Positions 48,563 to 58,859 of a DNA stretch of 64,000 nt are shown here, one piece after another. Under the pieces are notes generated by a model that saw nothing but the letters and a program-made list of their open reading frames with translations, was not told the DNA's origin and did no database searches. Source of the DNA: Neorhizobium huautlense. Its GTDB lineage: Bacteria; Pseudomonadota; Alphaproteobacteria; Rhizobiales; Rhizobiaceae. Position numbers and translations under genes: made by a program. Location: NCBI RefSeq assembly GCF_002968575.1, contig NZ_PVBM01000008.1:177487-241486 (forward strand), in the 5' to 3' direction. Numbering within the stretch: the stretch's first letter is position 1; every line of letters begins with the position of its first letter.

Positions 48563-49866
48563 CTACTTTTTCACCCAGGGAAATCGTCTCTGAACTCGAC
48601 CGCTACATCATCGGTCAGCATGACGCCAAACGCGCCGTCGCGATTGCGCTCCGCAATCGCTGGCGCCGCCAGCAGCTCGATGAGAGCCTGCGCGACGAGG
48701 TGATGCCGAAGAACATCCTGATGATCGGCCCGACCGGCGTCGGCAAGACGGAAATATCCCGCCGCTTGGCCAAACTTGCCGGAGCGCCGTTCATCAAGGT
48801 CGAAGCTACCAAGTTCACCGAGGTCGGTTATGTCGGTCGCGACGTCGAGCAGATCATTCGCGATCTCGTGGAAGTCGGCATCGGCCTGGTGCGGGAGAAG
48901 AAGCGCGCGGAAGTGCAGGCCAAGGCCCATATGAGCGCGGAAGAAAGAGTGCTCGATGCGCTTGTGGGTGCGACCGCGTCTCCGGCGACGCGCGACAGTT
49001 TCCGCAAGAGACTGCGCAACGGAGAGATGGACGACAAGGAGATCGAGATCGAAATCTCCGATACAGGCTCAGGAATGCCCGGCTTCGAAATTCCAGGCAT
49101 GCCGGGCGCCAATATCGGCGTGCTCAACCTGTCCGAAATGTTCGGCAAGGCGATGGGCGGCCGTACCAAGAAGGTGCGTACGACGGTCGCGAAGTCCTAT
49201 GGCGAACTGATCCGGGATGAATCCGACAAGCTGATCGACAACGAGGTCATCCAGCGGGAAGCTGTCCGTTCCGTGGAAAACGACGGCATCGTCTTCCTTG
49301 ACGAGATCGACAAGATTGCTGCCCGTGACGGGGGGCTCGGAGCCGGCGTTTCCCGTGAGGGCGTCCAGCGCGACCTGCTCCCCCTTGTGGAAGGCACGAC
49401 CGTTTCGACCAAATACGGGCCGGTGAAGACGGATCATGTTCTCTTCATTGCTTCCGGCGCCTTTCATGTGGCGAAGCCTTCGGACCTGCTGCCGGAACTG
49501 CAGGGCCGCCTGCCCATCCGCGTGGAACTGAGGCCACTGACGAAGGAAGATTTCCGCAGGATTTTGACCGAAACGGAGGCAAGCCTGATCCGCCAGTACA
49601 AGGCGCTTATGGGCACGGAAGAACTGGCGCTCGATTTCACCGAGGATGCGATAGACGCATTGGCGGATGTCGCCGTACATCTCAACTCCTCTGTGGAAAA
49701 CATCGGCGCCCGCCGTCTCCAGACGGTAATGGAGCGGGTTCTTGACGAAATCTCGTTCAACGCTCCGGACCAGGGAGGTACGTCGGTGATGATCGATGCG
49801 GAATATGTCCGCAAGCATGTCGGTGATCTTGCTGCCGATACCGATCTGTCCCGTTACATTCTATAG
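48559..49866 (+). CDS. hslU: HslU ATPase (ClpY)
   Basis: AAA+ unfoldase that feeds HslV. Begins [20 protein letters not shown]. Walker A is [20 protein letters not shown] (near residue 55), followed by the pore motif [13 protein letters not shown]. Walker B is [17 protein letters not shown], with an intermediate domain between (about 110-240). Sensor 2 and the C-terminal VSRYIL-like tail (DLSRYIL), which activates HslV, are intact. Length is 435 residues. A terminator follows. Confidence 0.97.
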   Translation: MTTFSPREIVSELDRYIIGQHDAKRAVAIALRNRWRRQQLDESLRDEVMPKNILMIGPTGVGKTEISRRLAKLAGAPFIKVEATKFTEVGYVGRDVEQIIRDLVEVGIGLVREKKRAEVQAKAHMSAEERVLDALVGATASPATRDSFRKRLRNGEMDDKEIEIEISDTGSGMPGFEIPGMPGANIGVLNLSEMFGKAMGGRTKKVRTTVAKSYGELIRDESDKLIDNEVIQREAVRSVENDGIVFLDEIDKIAARDGGLGAGVSREGVQRDLLPLVEGTTVSTKYGPVKTDHVLFIASGAFHVAKPSDLLPELQGRLPIRVELRPLTKEDFRRILTETEASLIRQYKALMGTEELALDFTEDAIDALADVAVHLNSSVENIGARRLQTVMERVLDEISFNAPDQGGTSVMIDAEYVRKHVGDLAADTDLSRYIL

Positions 49867-49878
49867 TGTCGCAACGTG

Positions 49879-49905
49879 GCAGCCGGGCAACGTCCGGCTG
49901 CTTTT
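49879..49905 (+). terminator. Intrinsic terminator after hslU
   Basis: Arms GCAGCCGG (49879-49886) and CCGGCTGC (49894-49901), then TTTT. Confidence 0.82.
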
Positions 49906-50074
49906 ATGCAGACTGACGGGATTTTGAATGGTCGCGTCTCGACAGGCCGGTGATGATTCACGTAAGGGGGACGTGTTTTCTGGAAATGCGGTTCCCCTTG
50001 AAGCGAGCCGATGGAATGGCTTTAAGCATCCCGTGCCGGAAGCCGGCATAGACGAAATCCTGGGACACGAAATC

Positions 50075-51010
50075 TTGAGACGCATTCTTCTGGCATTGGT
50101 TCTTGCCGTCGCTCTACCGGCGGCTTCCTCCGTTTTTGCCACCGGTCTGACGGTGGTGCCGGAGGGAAATCGCCATGCCGAGCAACCGAAGGTGCCGGGT
50201 GCGTCGGTGCGCCGGACCCGCGCTGGCAAGACCACCTTCGACGAAAAATACGAAAAGATTCGCGACCTGCTCGCCTCTGACAAGAAGCTGGTTGCCAAAA
50301 TCAAGGCGACCGCTGCCGACTATGGCATCGACGCGATCCACATGATCGGCGCGATAGTCGGCGAACACACCTACAATGTCGACGCCTATGACCGGCTCCA
50401 GACCTATTATGTCAAGGCAGCGGCTTATGCCGGCAACAGTTTCCGGTTCGGCTACGGCGACGAGTCGATCCAGGAGTTTCTCGCTCGGCCGGAATTCGAA
50501 AAATGTGACGACTTTTCCGATTCCTACCGCCTGTGGACCTGCCGCGAGACTGTCTGGGAGCGGAGTTTCCGGGGCCGCACTGTGACGGGCGTGTCCTATC
50601 CAGACAACCGTTTCAGCGCCGTCTTCTTCCAGCCCTTTTATGCCGGCCAGACCTTCGGCCTCGGCCAGGTCAATCCGTTGACGGCCTTGATGTTGTCGGA
50701 CATGGTTGCAAGGACATCCGGCTATCCGAAGCTGGATGAAAACAAAGCTGCGAGCGTCTATGATGCAATCATGGATCCGGACAAATCGCTTGCCTATATG
50801 GCCGCCAGCATCCGCCGCGCCATCGACGACTATAAGACTATTGCGGGCATCGACATCTCCCGCAACCCCGGCGTCACCGCGACCCTTTACAATACCGGCG
50901 GATCGGCCGAACGCGCCGCAGCGCTGAAGAACCGCGGCGGTCTGCCCGAGGAGAATTATTATGGCTGGCTAGTCAACGACAAGCTGGCCGAGTTGAAATC
51001 TCTTCTCTGA
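50075..51010 (+). CDS. DUF1402 periplasmic protein, possibly transglycosylase-like
   Basis: Exported protein of unknown function. A signal peptide is seen from the TTG start at 50075 (RRILLALVLAVALPAASSVF, cleavage after ASSVFA). The mature part has IDAIHMIGAIVGEHTYNVDA and FYAGQTFGLGQVNPLTALML; the latter resembles the GLxQ region of SLT lysozyme-fold enzymes, and YNTGGSAERAAALKNRGG recalls their repeats. Length is 311 residues. The frame stays open to 49928, but starting there would bury the signal peptide. Murein cleavage is only a hypothesis. Confidence 0.75.
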   Translation: MRRILLALVLAVALPAASSVFATGLTVVPEGNRHAEQPKVPGASVRRTRAGKTTFDEKYEKIRDLLASDKKLVAKIKATAADYGIDAIHMIGAIVGEHTYNVDAYDRLQTYYVKAAAYAGNSFRFGYGDESIQEFLARPEFEKCDDFSDSYRLWTCRETVWERSFRGRTVTGVSYPDNRFSAVFFQPFYAGQTFGLGQVNPLTALMLSDMVARTSGYPKLDENKAASVYDAIMDPDKSLAYMAASIRRAIDDYKTIAGIDISRNPGVTATLYNTGGSAERAAALKNRGGLPEENYYGWLVNDKLAELKSLL

Positions 51011-51053
51011 GGGCTGATATTCTTCCTCAGGAAACCTTTGAGGAGGGCCATCG

Positions 51054-52472
51054 ATGGACATGCGCCCCGAACCTTTCGTACCGCCGGCGCCCGTACCGCG
51101 TAATCGGCTGCTCAACCCCGCCGAAGTGATCTGGATCGCTCTGCGCAATCCCTTGGAGCTTTGGGGCCAGGCTTCCTATACCCTGCCTTGGATTGAGACG
51201 AAGTTCTTCAAGGAGAGGACCCTGATCGTCAATCATCCCGGTCTTATCCGCCACATCATGGTCGACAACTCCGCAAACTACGAGATGTCGGAAATCCGCC
51301 AGCTGGTCTTGCGCCCGATCCTGAAGGACGGATTGCTGACCGCCGAGGGAGAGGTCTGGAAGCGCTCGCGCAGAGCCATGGCGCCTGTCTTCACCCCCAG
51401 GCATTCCAAAGGCTTCGCGGGCCAGATGCTGGCCGAAGCGCTGGAATTCACCAGGAAATATCAGGACGCCGGCGCTGGCGGGAAGGTCTTCGACATCTCC
51501 GTCGAAATGACCGATCTCACCTATGCCATCCTGTCCGAGACGCTTTTCTCCGGCGAAATTGCCGGGGGCAAGGACTCGGTATCGGAGGACGTCGACCAGC
51601 TCCTGCATCGAATGGGGCGTATCGACCCCATGGACATGATGCGTGCACCGCCCTGGGTGCCCCGGCTGACCCGTATCGGCGGACGGCGAGTGCTGGAAAA
51701 ATTCCGGGCCATTGTGGCGGAGACCATGGCGCTTCGTCGCGAGCGGATGCGCAAAGACCCCAACACGGTACCGCAAGACTTCCTGACGCTTCTTCTGCAG
51801 CTGGAAGGTCCCGAAGGCCTGACCCGGGACGAGATTGAGGACAATATCCTGACGTTTATCGGCGCTGGCCACGAAACGACGGCCCGGGCGCTTGCCTGGA
51901 CACTCTATTGCGTGGCGCAATCGCCCTATATCCGCGAGCGTATGGAAGAGGAAATCGATCGGGTTCTGGCGACGGGAGCAGAGCCGGTCGAGTGGCTGGA
52001 TCTGATGCCGTGGGTGCGGGCTGCCTTCGAAGAGGCGTTGAGGCTTTATCCGCCGGCACCTTCGCTGAACCGTGCTGCAATCGCACGCGATTCCTGGACG
52101 AGCCCGGAAGGGGAAACGATCGATATCGATGCCGGGGTTACGGTTCTCGTCATGCCATGGACACTGCATCGCCACGAGCTTCTCTGGGACAAGCCGCGCG
52201 CCTTCATGCCCGAGCGTTTCCTTCCCGAAAACCGCGGCAGCATCAACCGTTTCCAGTATCTGCCCTTCGGCGTCGGGCCAAGAACCTGCATCGGGGCGAC
52301 CTTTGCGCTGCAGGAGGCGGTGATCGCACTCTCGGTGTTGATGCACCGCTATCGGTTCGACGTGACGCCGAAGACCAAGGTCTGGCCGGTGCAGAAGCTG
52401 ACGACACAGCCCCCTAATGGAATGCCGATGCGAGTCAGTCTGCGACGCTCAACGTCTTCCTTGGTGAATTGA
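51054..52472 (+). CDS. Cytochrome P450
   Basis: Haem monooxygenase, bacterial soluble type without a membrane anchor. The oxygen-binding I helix is FIGAGHETTARALAWTLYCV (near residue 265), the ExxR motif is in FEEALRLYPPAPSLNR, and the haem loop FGVGPRTCIG holds the axial Cys412. Length is 472 residues. ATG 51054 follows GAGGAGGGCC. No ferredoxin or reductase gene is adjacent, so electron donors are elsewhere. Substrate unknown. It is 43 bases after the DUF1402 gene and 51 before the hydantoinase-like gene. Confidence 0.93.
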   Translation: MDMRPEPFVPPAPVPRNRLLNPAEVIWIALRNPLELWGQASYTLPWIETKFFKERTLIVNHPGLIRHIMVDNSANYEMSEIRQLVLRPILKDGLLTAEGEVWKRSRRAMAPVFTPRHSKGFAGQMLAEALEFTRKYQDAGAGGKVFDISVEMTDLTYAILSETLFSGEIAGGKDSVSEDVDQLLHRMGRIDPMDMMRAPPWVPRLTRIGGRRVLEKFRAIVAETMALRRERMRKDPNTVPQDFLTLLLQLEGPEGLTRDEIEDNILTFIGAGHETTARALAWTLYCVAQSPYIRERMEEEIDRVLATGAEPVEWLDLMPWVRAAFEEALRLYPPAPSLNRAAIARDSWTSPEGETIDIDAGVTVLVMPWTLHRHELLWDKPRAFMPERFLPENRGSINRFQYLPFGVGPRTCIGATFALQEAVIALSVLMHRYRFDVTPKTKVWPVQKLTTQPPNGMPMRVSLRRSTSSLVN

Positions 52473-52523
52473 TCTTTGCCAAGCATGCGATATTGATCGG
52501 AGAACGATCTTCAGGAATTTCGC

Positions 52524-54527
52524 GTGACCTCTCCCATTCTTTTAGGCATCGACACGGGCGGCACCTATACGGATGCCGTACTCTTCCGGGAAGGCGAGGG
52601 TGTCATCGCCAAGGCCAAGTCGCTGACGACACGGCACGATCTTGCTGATGGCATCGCCGGTGCCGTCGATGCAGTCCTTGCAAGGAGCGGGTATTCCGCG
52701 TCGGAAATCGGACTCGTCTCTCTTTCGACCACGCTCGCCACCAATGCGCTCGTCGAAGGGCAGGGCGGCCGCGCGGCATTGGTGATGATCGGCTTCGGAC
52801 CGGAGGATGTCACCCGCGGCGGGCTGTCCGAAGCGCTTGGGAATGACCCGGTAATCCTTTTGCCGGGCGGCCACGATGTCCATGGAAACGAAACGCCGCT
52901 CGACATGAGCGAGCTGGACAAGGCGATGTCCGGGCTCGGTACCAGCGTCTCCTCCTTTGCTGTGGCCGGCTATTTCGCCGTCCGGAATCCGGCTCACGAA
53001 ATCCGGGTGAGAGACCGCATTCGAGATCTTTCGCATCTGCCGGTTACATGCAGCCATGAACTCACCTCGAAACTCGGAGGCCCGCGAAGGGCGCTGACGA
53101 CGTTGCTGAACGCGCGCCTTGTCTCGATTGTCGATCGCCTGATCGGCTCCTGCGAGGATTTTCTGGCGAGCCGTGGCATATGGGCGCCGATGATGGTTGT
53201 GCGCGGAGACGGAGCGCTGATTTCTGCTTCCGAGGCTCGGCTTCGTCCTATCGAAACGATCTTGTCCGGTCCGGCGGCCAGCCTGGTGGGTGCACGGTTT
53301 CTCACTGGGTTGGACGAGGCCGTCGTCTCGGATATAGGCGGCACCACGACCGATGTCGCGGTGCTTGGCGGAGGGCGGCCGAAGCTCGCCGAGGAAGGCG
53401 CGGTTGTGGGCGGCCATCGAACCATGGTGGAGGCCGTGGCACTGCGCACCTATGGGCTAGGCGGCGATTCGGAGGTGCATATCGATGATCGCGGCCTCGA
53501 TGCCCGATTCACGCTGGGTCCTCGGCGTCTGTTGCCGCTCAGTTTGCTGGCTGCAACGCACGGCGAAGCGGTTATCTCCTCTCTCGAGAGGCAATTGCGT
53601 GCCACCCATGGCGGTCGGCATGACGGCCGGTTTGCGGTGCGCACAGGAGTGCCGGATATGGTGGCTCAGGGCCTGCCGACGCCGGAGCAGGCCCTCTATG
53701 CCCGAATAGGAGAGGGGCCGATCGCACTCAACGATCTCTTGACGATGAAGTCCCAGAAGGCGGTACTGGACCGGTTGGTTGCACGCGGCCTGGTGCATCT
53801 GGCAGGCCTGACGCCTTCGGACGCCCTGCATGTGCTTGGACGGCAGAACCAATGGAATGGCGACGCGGCACGAATGGGGCTGGAACTCGCGATCCGGCGT
53901 AAGGATGGCTCCGGCCGGCAGATCGCTGGATCGCCGGAAGAACTTGCCGAGAAGATCGTCGCGCGGCTGACCCGCCAGTCATCAGAGGCTGTCCTTGCGA
54001 CCTGTCTGGCTGAAGATGGGGCGGAAGGGATCGATCCATCCGTTTCATTGGCTGTCGACCGAGCGCTCAAGAAAAGCCCCGGCATCGCCCGATTTCTGCT
54101 GTCGCTCGATCGGCCGCTGATCGGGCTCGGGGCTTCGGCTCCTGTCTACTATCCTGCGGTGGCCGATATGCTTGGTGCAGAAGCCGTCATTCCGTCGGAC
54201 GCCGATGTCGCCAATGCGGTCGGGGCGGTCGTGGGACAAATCCGCGCGGTCGTCAGTGTCGTCGTGACCTCTCCGGAGGAAGGTCGATTTATCCTGTCCG
54301 GCGGTGGCGAACGCCTGGCGATCGTTGGAGAGGCCTCAGCACTGGCGGCTGCACGGGAACGAGCGATATCCGCGGCGCTGGCACAGGCCAAAGCCGGGGG
54401 AGCCGGCGAGGCGGTCGTCACGCTTTCGGAAGATGTGGACGCGCCGGAAATCGAAGGGTCGAGAAAGCTCATAGAGGCCAGGATTACGGCCACCGCTACA
54501 GGAAGACCGCGGATCGCCGCAGGTTGA
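52524..54527 (+). CDS. Hydantoinase/oxoprolinase (HyuA)-family protein
   Basis: ATP-dependent amidohydrolase fold acting on cyclic amides such as hydantoins or 5-oxoproline; substrate not decidable. The N-terminal HyuA_N domain starts LLGIDTGGTYTDAVLF, with LSTTLATNALVEGQGG (near residue 72). The actin-like core has LSGPAASLVGARFL and SDIGGTTTDVAVLGGGRPKL (near 270). Length is 667 residues, GTG start. No HyuB partner lies beside it, which may mean a stand-alone member. Gene before malate synthase G. Confidence 0.88.
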   Translation: MTSPILLGIDTGGTYTDAVLFREGEGVIAKAKSLTTRHDLADGIAGAVDAVLARSGYSASEIGLVSLSTTLATNALVEGQGGRAALVMIGFGPEDVTRGGLSEALGNDPVILLPGGHDVHGNETPLDMSELDKAMSGLGTSVSSFAVAGYFAVRNPAHEIRVRDRIRDLSHLPVTCSHELTSKLGGPRRALTTLLNARLVSIVDRLIGSCEDFLASRGIWAPMMVVRGDGALISASEARLRPIETILSGPAASLVGARFLTGLDEAVVSDIGGTTTDVAVLGGGRPKLAEEGAVVGGHRTMVEAVALRTYGLGGDSEVHIDDRGLDARFTLGPRRLLPLSLLAATHGEAVISSLERQLRATHGGRHDGRFAVRTGVPDMVAQGLPTPEQALYARIGEGPIALNDLLTMKSQKAVLDRLVARGLVHLAGLTPSDALHVLGRQNQWNGDAARMGLELAIRRKDGSGRQIAGSPEELAEKIVARLTRQSSEAVLATCLAEDGAEGIDPSVSLAVDRALKKSPGIARFLLSLDRPLIGLGASAPVYYPAVADMLGAEAVIPSDADVANAVGAVVGQIRAVVSVVVTSPEEGRFILSGGGERLAIVGEASALAAARERAISAALAQAKAGGAGEAVVTLSEDVDAPEIEGSRKLIEARITATATGRPRIAAG

Positions 54528-54623
54528 GGCGGAACCGAACCGTTTCAGGCCTTCGTCGCATTGACACCCGTCCTTGCCCGCGCAATGTGAGACACTTTTT
54601 GCAGCGCACATCGGGAGGTATGC

Positions 54624-56795
54624 ATGGGTCGCATTGAAAAGAACGGTCTCGCGATCGACGAGGAGCTTCACGATTTCCTGGTGAAGGAAGCACTCCCGGG
54701 CACCGGCGTCGATGCCGAGCGGTTTTTCTCCGAATTTTCGAAGATCGTTCATGATCTCGCATCCAAGAACCGCGCTTTGCTTGCCACCCGTGACGCTTTT
54801 CAACAGAAGCTGGACGACTGGTACCGCAAGAACGGCGCGCCAACGGATTTGGCGGCCTATGAGGCTTTCCTCCGCGAGATCGGTTATCTCTTGCCCGAAG
54901 GGCCGGATTTCAGCGTCTCGACCGACAAGGTCGATCCCGAGATTGCCGGGATCGCCGGGCCGCAGCTCGTCGTGCCGGTGATGAACGCCCGGTACGCGCT
55001 GAATGCCGCCAATGCGCGCTGGGGTTCGCTCTATGACGCGCTCTACGGAACGGATGCCATTCCCGAAGCCGACGGAGCCGAAAAGGGCAAGGGCTATAAT
55101 CCGGTTCGCGGCGCGAAGGTGATTGCCTGGGCGCGCGAATTCCTCGATCGGTCCGTGCCGCTGTCGGGGGCAAGCTGGAGCGAAGTCACCTCCTTCGTCG
55201 TCACCGATGCCAAGCTGAAGGTTGCAGCCCAGGATGGCAAGACCGTCGAGCTTGCCGACCCTACTCAATTTGCCGGCTATCTTGGCCAGCCGTCGCAGCC
55301 GACCCATTTGCTGGTGAGAAGGAACGGCCTGCATATCGAGATCGTGATCGACGCAACCACGCTGACCGGCAAGGACGATCCGGCGAAGATCTCGGATGTC
55401 CGCCTCGAGTCGGCCATCACCACGATCATGGATTGCGAGGATTCCGTCGCCGCCGTCGACGCGGAAGACAAGGTCGTGGTCTATCGCAATTGGCTTGGCC
55501 TGATGAAAGGCGATCTGGCAGAAGAAGTCGAGAAGGTGGGCAAGAGCTTCACCCGAAAGCTGAACCCTGACACGGACTATTTCGCGCCGGACGGCTCGCG
55601 GTTTTCGCTGAAGCGCCGTTCACTGATGCTGGTGCGCAATGTCGGGCACCTGATGACCAATCCGGCCGTGCTGGATAGCGAGGGCCACGAGGTGCCGGAA
55701 GGGATCATGGACGCCATGGTCACGGCATTGATTGCGATCCACGATATCGGACCGAACGGTCGCCGCCAGAATTCGCGCGAAGGCTCCATGTATGTGGTCA
55801 AGCCGAAGATGCATGGACCGGAAGAAGTCGCCTTTGCCTGCGAGATATTCTCCCGGGTGGAGGAAGCGCTCGGCCTGCCCACCAATACGATCAAGATGGG
55901 GATCATGGACGAGGAGCGCCGGACGACCGTCAATCTGAAGGAATGCATCCGGCAGGCGCGGGAAAGGGTGGTCTTCATCAACACCGGCTTCCTCGACCGG
56001 ACCGGCGACGAAATCCATACGTCGATGGAAGCCGGCCCGATGATCCGCAAGGGCGACATGAAGCAGGCGGCATGGATAGCGGCCTATGAGAACTGGAATG
56101 TCGACATCGGCCTGGAATGCGGGCTTTCCGGACATGCCCAGATCGGCAAAGGCATGTGGGCCATGCCCGACCTGATGGCGGCGATGCTGGAGCAGAAGAT
56201 CGCCCATCCGAAGGCCGGTGCCAATACCGCTTGGGTGCCGTCTCCAACCGCTGCAACACTGCACGCGACCCACTACCACAAGGTCGATGTCGCCGAGGTT
56301 CAGGCGGGTTTGAAGAGCCGGCCGCGGGCAAAGCTTTCGGATATTCTTTCCGTTCCGGTGGCACTACGGCCGAACTGGACGCCGGAGGAAATCCAACGCG
56401 AACTCGACAACAATGCCCAGGGCATCCTCGGCTATGTGGTCCGGTGGATCGATCAGGGAGTAGGCTGCTCCAAGGTGCCTGATATCAACAACGTGGGTTT
56501 GATGGAAGACCGCGCGACGCTGCGCATTTCCGCCCAGCACATGGCGAACTGGCTGCACCACGGTCTGGTCGGCGAGGAGCAGATCATCGAGACCATGAAG
56601 CGCATGGCGGCGGTCGTCGACGGCCAGAATGAAAGTGACCCCCTTTACCGCCCGATGGCGCCGGATTTCAAGGGCTCTGTTGCCTTCCAGGCCGCGCTGG
56701 ACCTGGTGCTGAAGGGTCGCGAGCAGCCAAACGGCTATACCGAGCCGGTCCTGCACCGTCGGCGCATCGAACTCAAAGCAAAGCTCGCCAACTGA
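54624..56795 (+). CDS. glcB: Malate synthase G
   Basis: Condenses glyoxylate with acetyl-CoA to malate in the glyoxylate and glycolate routes. Motifs: [20 protein letters not shown] (Mg and base region), [20 protein letters not shown] (catalytic Arg and Glu), [20 protein letters not shown] and [20 protein letters not shown]. The C-terminal domain carries the second catalytic Asp in [17 protein letters not shown]. Length is 723 residues, normal for isoform G. ATG 54624 follows GGGAGGTATGC. Has its own upstream gap and a terminator. Confidence 0.97.
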   Translation: MGRIEKNGLAIDEELHDFLVKEALPGTGVDAERFFSEFSKIVHDLASKNRALLATRDAFQQKLDDWYRKNGAPTDLAAYEAFLREIGYLLPEGPDFSVSTDKVDPEIAGIAGPQLVVPVMNARYALNAANARWGSLYDALYGTDAIPEADGAEKGKGYNPVRGAKVIAWAREFLDRSVPLSGASWSEVTSFVVTDAKLKVAAQDGKTVELADPTQFAGYLGQPSQPTHLLVRRNGLHIEIVIDATTLTGKDDPAKISDVRLESAITTIMDCEDSVAAVDAEDKVVVYRNWLGLMKGDLAEEVEKVGKSFTRKLNPDTDYFAPDGSRFSLKRRSLMLVRNVGHLMTNPAVLDSEGHEVPEGIMDAMVTALIAIHDIGPNGRRQNSREGSMYVVKPKMHGPEEVAFACEIFSRVEEALGLPTNTIKMGIMDEERRTTVNLKECIRQARERVVFINTGFLDRTGDEIHTSMEAGPMIRKGDMKQAAWIAAYENWNVDIGLECGLSGHAQIGKGMWAMPDLMAAMLEQKIAHPKAGANTAWVPSPTAATLHATHYHKVDVAEVQAGLKSRPRAKLSDILSVPVALRPNWTPEEIQRELDNNAQGILGYVVRWIDQGVGCSKVPDINNVGLMEDRATLRISAQHMANWLHHGLVGEEQIIETMKRMAAVVDGQNESDPLYRPMAPDFKGSVAFQAALDLVLKGREQPNGYTEPVLHRRRIELKAKLAN

Positions 56796-56820
56796 CGGAT
56801 ATTTTGATTGCTGCCAAAGA

Positions 56821-56852
56821 AAAAGCCGCCGGAGATATCTTCGGCGGCTTTT
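56821..56852. terminator. Bidirectional terminator between glcB and the L,D-transpeptidase gene
   Basis: Arms AAAAGCCGCC (56821-56830) and GGCGGCTTTT (56843-56852), between convergent genes. Confidence 0.85.
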
Positions 56853-56874
56853 GCGTTCACTTCGAATTTCGCGA

Positions 56875-57543
56875 TTACTGGATCACGACGACCTTGGTGT
56901 TGCGGCCGGGGCGGACGCGGCTGTAGAGGTCGATGATGTCCTGGTTCATCAGGCGGATGCAGCCGGAAGAAGCGGCCGTGCCGATCGAGGCCCATTCCGG
57001 CGTTCCATGCAGGCGGAACAGCGTATCCTGGCCCTTTTCGTTGAAGAGATACATCGCTCGCGCCCCGAGAGGATTGCTAAGGCCCGGCCCCATGCCGTCT
57101 TCGACGTATTTTGCGACGTCCGGACGACGCACGGCCATTTCCTTCGGCGGGTGCCAGGTGGGCCATTCCTGCTTCCATGCAACGTAGGCCGTGCCGGACC
57201 AGGCGAAGCCCTGTTTGCCGACGCCAATGCCGTAGCGTACGGCCTTACCGTTCGGCAGAATATAATAGAGGAACCGCTCGCGGGTATTGACGACAATCGT
57301 GCCCGGCTTTTCGGTTGTGGAATAGCTGACGATCTGACGATGGAACTTCTTGTCCATGCGGCTGATCGGGATGGCCGGAAGAGTATAGCCGGCATCCTTT
57401 ACCGAGCCGTAGGATTCGGTGAAAATCTGCGAGGTTGTGACGGTAGCCACTTCGGTGCCACCGGAAGACGACGTCGTGGAGCAGCCGGCCAGGGCGGTAG
57501 CCGCCAACAGGCCGAGTGCGAGCATGCTGTTGCGTAAGCGCAT
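56875..57543 (-). CDS. L,D-transpeptidase lipoprotein (YkuD domain)
   Basis: Periplasmic enzyme that makes 3-3 peptidoglycan crosslinks or anchors proteins to murein. The N-terminus MRLRNSMLALGLLAATALAG then Cys is a lipoprotein signal with the lipobox LAGC. The YkuD catalytic motif HGTPEWASIGTAASSGCIRL holds His and the nucleophile Cys. RERFLYYILPNGKAVRYGIG starts the domain. Length is 222 residues. ATG 57543 is fixed by the signal peptide. Divergent from mmcB. Confidence 0.92.
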   Translation of the reverse strand: MRLRNSMLALGLLAATALAGCSTTSSSGGTEVATVTTSQIFTESYGSVKDAGYTLPAIPISRMDKKFHRQIVSYSTTEKPGTIVVNTRERFLYYILPNGKAVRYGIGVGKQGFAWSGTAYVAWKQEWPTWHPPKEMAVRRPDVAKYVEDGMGPGLSNPLGARAMYLFNEKGQDTLFRLHGTPEWASIGTAASSGCIRLMNQDIIDLYSRVRPGRNTKVVVIQ

Positions 57544-57722
57544 GGAAATCTCTTGGGATAAACGAATCGATTGAGGCAGGTGCGCGAGCACCTTTGATAA
57601 GCCGTTATTTTCGATTAAATTGGCCTTGGCAAGGTGCCTCGATGCTGCGAGATGGGCCGGGCGCATAATAGAAAAACGCCATTGCGTTTTTGCAACATTA
57701 TCAGCGGCAGTAGCCGGAAGAC

Positions 57723-58211
57723 ATGACTATACTCAACATCGCCAGTAACAATCCATTAATAGATGGGCGTCAATCGGCGCGCGCCATGCTGGTTCGAAGA
57801 GGCGTGCAGATTCTGCTGCACGAGATGCGCCACGCGCTTTTGCCCGAGCTTGTGCTCGCGAACGGAAGGCGGGCCGACCTCATGACGATTTCCGAAAAGG
57901 GCGAAATCTGGATCATCGAAATCAAGACCTCGATCGAGGACTTCCGCGTCGACCGGAAATGGCCCGATTACCGCTCCTATTGCGACAGGCTTTTTTTCGC
58001 CACTCACAAGGACGTGCCGCTCGACATCTTTCCGGAGGATTGCGGCCTGTTCCTTTCGGACGGTTACGGCGGACATCTTCTGCGTGACGCGCCTGAACAC
58101 AGGCTTGCACCTGCAACCCGCAAGGCGGTGACGTTGAATTTCTCTCGCGCTGCCGCCCAGCGGTTGATGCTGGCCGAATGGGCGAACGGCAAAAGCTTCG
58201 ACGAAATGTGA
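57723..58211 (+). CDS. mmcB: DNA repair protein MmcB family
   Basis: Putative nuclease-like protein first linked to mitomycin C resistance in Caulobacter. A PD-(D/E)XK-type pattern is visible: the Asp in RRADLMTISEKGEIWIIEIK and its closing EIK (near residue 68). Length is 162 residues. I found no clear alphaproteobacterial LexA box in the 179-base divergent gap. The stop abuts the actR stop from the other strand with no base between. Confidence 0.85.
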   Translation: MTILNIASNNPLIDGRQSARAMLVRRGVQILLHEMRHALLPELVLANGRRADLMTISEKGEIWIIEIKTSIEDFRVDRKWPDYRSYCDRLFFATHKDVPLDIFPEDCGLFLSDGYGGHLLRDAPEHRLAPATRKAVTLNFSRAAAQRLMLAEWANGKSFDEM

Positions 58212-58787
58212 TTACTTCGGAGCGCGTTTCGCGAGAATGCGCTGCAGCGTGCGGCGATGCATGTTGAGCCGGCGCGCGGTTTCGGAGACGTTGCGTTCGC
58301 ACATTTCGTAGACCCTCTGAATGTGCTCCCAGCGCACGCGGTCGGCCGACATTGGATTTTCCGGCACATCAGCCTTTTCGCCCGGCCGCTGCGTCAGCGC
58401 ATGAAAGATATCGTCGGCATCTGCGGGTTTGGCGAGATAATCCAGCGCTCCGAGTTTCACGGCGGTCACCGCGGTCGCGATATTGCCGTAGCCGGTGAGC
58501 ACGATCACCTTGGTATCTTCGCGGCTCTGGCGGATGGCTTCGATGACATCAAGTCCATTGCCATCCCCAAGGCGCAGATCCACGACTGCATATTTCGGCG
58601 GGCGGGCTTTCGACTTGGCGATGCCTTCAGCGACCGATTCGGCCGTGTCGACCTGGAATCCCCGGCTTTCCATCGCGCGCGCCAGCCGGCGCAGGAAAGG
58701 CCCGTCGTCATCGACGATCAGCAGCGACGGGTCAGGCCCCAGTCCATGATCCGTATGAGCTTTCTGATTTTCCAGGTGCGGTTCCAT
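58212..58787 (-). CDS. actR: Response regulator ActR (RegA/PrrA family)
   Basis: Global redox/acid-tolerance response regulator paired with ActS. The receiver domain has SLLIVDDDGPFLRRLARAME, Asp70 in KYAVVDLRLGDG, and Lys in LDYLAKPADADD. The C-terminal Fis-type helix-turn-helix is NVSETARRLNMHRRTLQRIL. Length is 191 residues. ATG 58787 has GTGGAGAAA before it on that strand. In relatives it governs carbon and nitrogen fixation, hydrogenase and respiration genes. Confidence 0.94.
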   Translation of the reverse strand: MEPHLENQKAHTDHGLGPDPSLLIVDDDGPFLRRLARAMESRGFQVDTAESVAEGIAKSKARPPKYAVVDLRLGDGNGLDVIEAIRQSREDTKVIVLTGYGNIATAVTAVKLGALDYLAKPADADDIFHALTQRPGEKADVPENPMSADRVRWEHIQRVYEMCERNVSETARRLNMHRRTLQRILAKRAPK

Positions 58788-58859
58788 TTTTTTCTCCACG
58801 GGCTTTCTTGAAGGCCCGCCTTCCTTGTCAATTATGATCGTTCGCACCCGGGGTGCAAA

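Noticed and set aside
49954..49969. TGATTCACGTAAGGGG as another parS site
   Set aside because: Only 10 of 16 bases match and the palindromic right half is lost; too weak to list.
57544..57722. LexA (SOS) box upstream of mmcB
   Set aside because: No GTTC-N7-GTTC or GAAC-N7-GAAC pattern found in the gap.
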